Shown: piece by piece, positions 63,034 through 64,000 of the stretch | Numbering within the stretch: position 1 is the stretch's first letter | Layout of the letters: each line of letters begins with the position of its first letter | Assembly: GCF_030704535.1 (NCBI RefSeq) | Contig: NC_081821.1 | Coordinates: 3,549,001-3,613,000, forward strand | Direction: 5' to 3' | Source: Vitis vinifera | Taxonomy: Eukaryota; Streptophyta; Magnoliopsida; Vitales; Vitaceae | DNA length: 64,000 nt | Notes under the pieces: generated by a model | Told to the model about the DNA's origin: nothing | The model's input: only the letters and a program-made list of their open reading frames with translations | Database searches by the model: none | Program-made: the position numbers and the translations under genes

Positions 63034-64000
63034 ATGCATCTGAATTTTCCCCCACCTCTTCTCTTCTCAGTTTTCATCTTCTTCTTCTCCCATCACTTCC
63101 CAAAATCTGTGTCCGCCGACCATGTTCAATTCTCAAACTTCAACCCTTTATTCCAATGCGGTGGACTGGACAAAATCGAGTACCCTTTCTGGCTAGATGG
63201 CCACCAGCCCATTACTGTGGGCTTCCGGGGATCAGGCTGCATTGCCAGAATGGCGAGGTCACCATTGGGATCATGCACCGTAAGTACAACGTCGAAGTCC
63301 TAAAGATTGGTACAATCAATAATGGGTCGAAAGGGGCTTGTCCTCATCCCAACGCAACCATTGACCCATTTTTCATGAGCTACACTTCAAAGGTTGAGAA
63401 CGCCACCTTCTTATTCGATTGTTAGCTGTATGAAGATCATCCGGATCTTACGAGTTCACCTGTGAGATGGATGACCTTCAACGTCCGTCCTACTTTGTTG
63501 TAAACATATCTATGGCAAATGAGCTTGGAAGCAAATGTGGGGAGAGAGTTGTCATCCCTGTTTTGGGGACTGCTGCTCAAGCCCTTCTGAATCATTCATT
63601 AGATGTGGATGGACTTTGAAGAGAAGGGTTTGAGGTTGAATGGGAAGTAGAGGAGGAAGAAGAATGCGGAGAATGTGTTGAATCTGGAGGTCGATGTGGA
63701 TAGGATTGGAACTTGAACATACCTATTTGTTATTGCCGGGACAAACCTCACTCAACAAACTGTCCAGATCAAGATTCAAGTATGTATCCTCCTTCCCATG
63801 ATTTCTATGTCAATTTCTTCTTTCTTGGTGCGTTGGAATGTGATTAGGTAAGTCAGAATTTGGGGACGGCTGGTTTAAGTTCAGATATTTGAGTTGATTT
63901 TACATATAAACTTAAAGAATCCTTTGTTCACAGCACTTGAATTTAGACCAGGTTTTGGTTTTATGCAAATTATCCTCTTTTTATCCATATAATTTGCTTT
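63034..64000 (+). pseudogene. Broken LRK10L/WAK-type receptor gene, exon 1 (copy 2), cut by the window edge
   Basis: The start MHLNFPPPLLFSVFIFFF is a signal peptide. GUB_WAK begins at FNPLFQCGGLDKIEYPFW, then the frame shifts near 63205 and resumes as HYCGLPGIRLHCQNGEVTIG to a TAG at 63423. A second shift follows. The next frame gives SYEFTCEMDDLQRPSYFVVN, a TGA at 63617, GFEVEWEVEEEEECGECVES, a TAG at 63701 where an aromatic residue is expected, and NIPICYCRDKPHSTNC, the WAK-associated Cys motif. A donor GTATGT at 63780 could end the exon. The kinase part, if any, lies to the right of the window. With two frameshifts and three stops this copy is a pseudogene. Confidence 0.75.

Overview
This is a piece of plant nuclear genome, almost certainly from a eudicot. 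Genes are split by GT-AG introns, intergenic DNA is very AT-rich, and the content includes a plastid-targeted Hsp70, a phragmoplast kinesin, a type-2 lipid transfer protein, a plant reticulon and a plant DUF789 protein. The degraded LINE fragments and the style of the LRK10L-type receptor pseudogenes remind me of grapevine (Vitis), but that is inference from memory. No bacterial, CRISPR or phage-like system is present, and I see no strong case for a wholly new molecular system.

Layout. 1-2896: the 3' part of a mitochondrial ribosomal protein mS35 gene (+), whose start lies left of the window. 3660-3885: LINE relic. 4512-4592: tRNA-Leu(CAG) (-). 6356-6583: small Cys-rich membrane protein (-). 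8866-10810: a five-exon reticulon gene (-) that simple ORF scanning breaks up; I rebuilt it exon by exon to 212 aa. 10811-15840: gene-free, with TE-like DNA. 16033-19076: a six-exon dipeptide epimerase-type enolase-superfamily gene (+, 420 aa). 19077-25650: gene-free, with one short LINE insertion. 25755-26033: single-exon nsLTP2 (+). 27921-32868: a 14-coding-exon NACK1/HINKEL-type kinesin-7 (-, 962 aa), with mitosis-specific activator (MSA) motifs upstream. 36995-46252: a six-exon DUF789 gene (-, 413 aa) whose last intron of 5.8 kb holds a LINE that itself carries a second LINE tail. 46253-57163: gene-poor DNA with MITE-like foldbacks, a tandem repeat and an LTR-like direct-repeat pair. 57164-61307: an eight-exon plastid stromal Hsp70 (+, 707 aa). 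62378-64000: two broken LRK10L/WAK-type receptor fragments (+).

The genes do not form one pathway; this is the usual mosaic of a plant chromosome. The best signals are the intact gene models, one perfect and one near-perfect MSA element upstream of the kinesin, HSE/G-box/site II/telo-box motifs before Hsp70, three 5'-truncated LINE insertions each bracketed by a 15-17 bp target-site duplication, and several undescribed-looking foldback or tandem repeats.

Coordinates of spliced genes were derived by hand from splice sites and reading-frame continuity; every internal junction was checked for phase.
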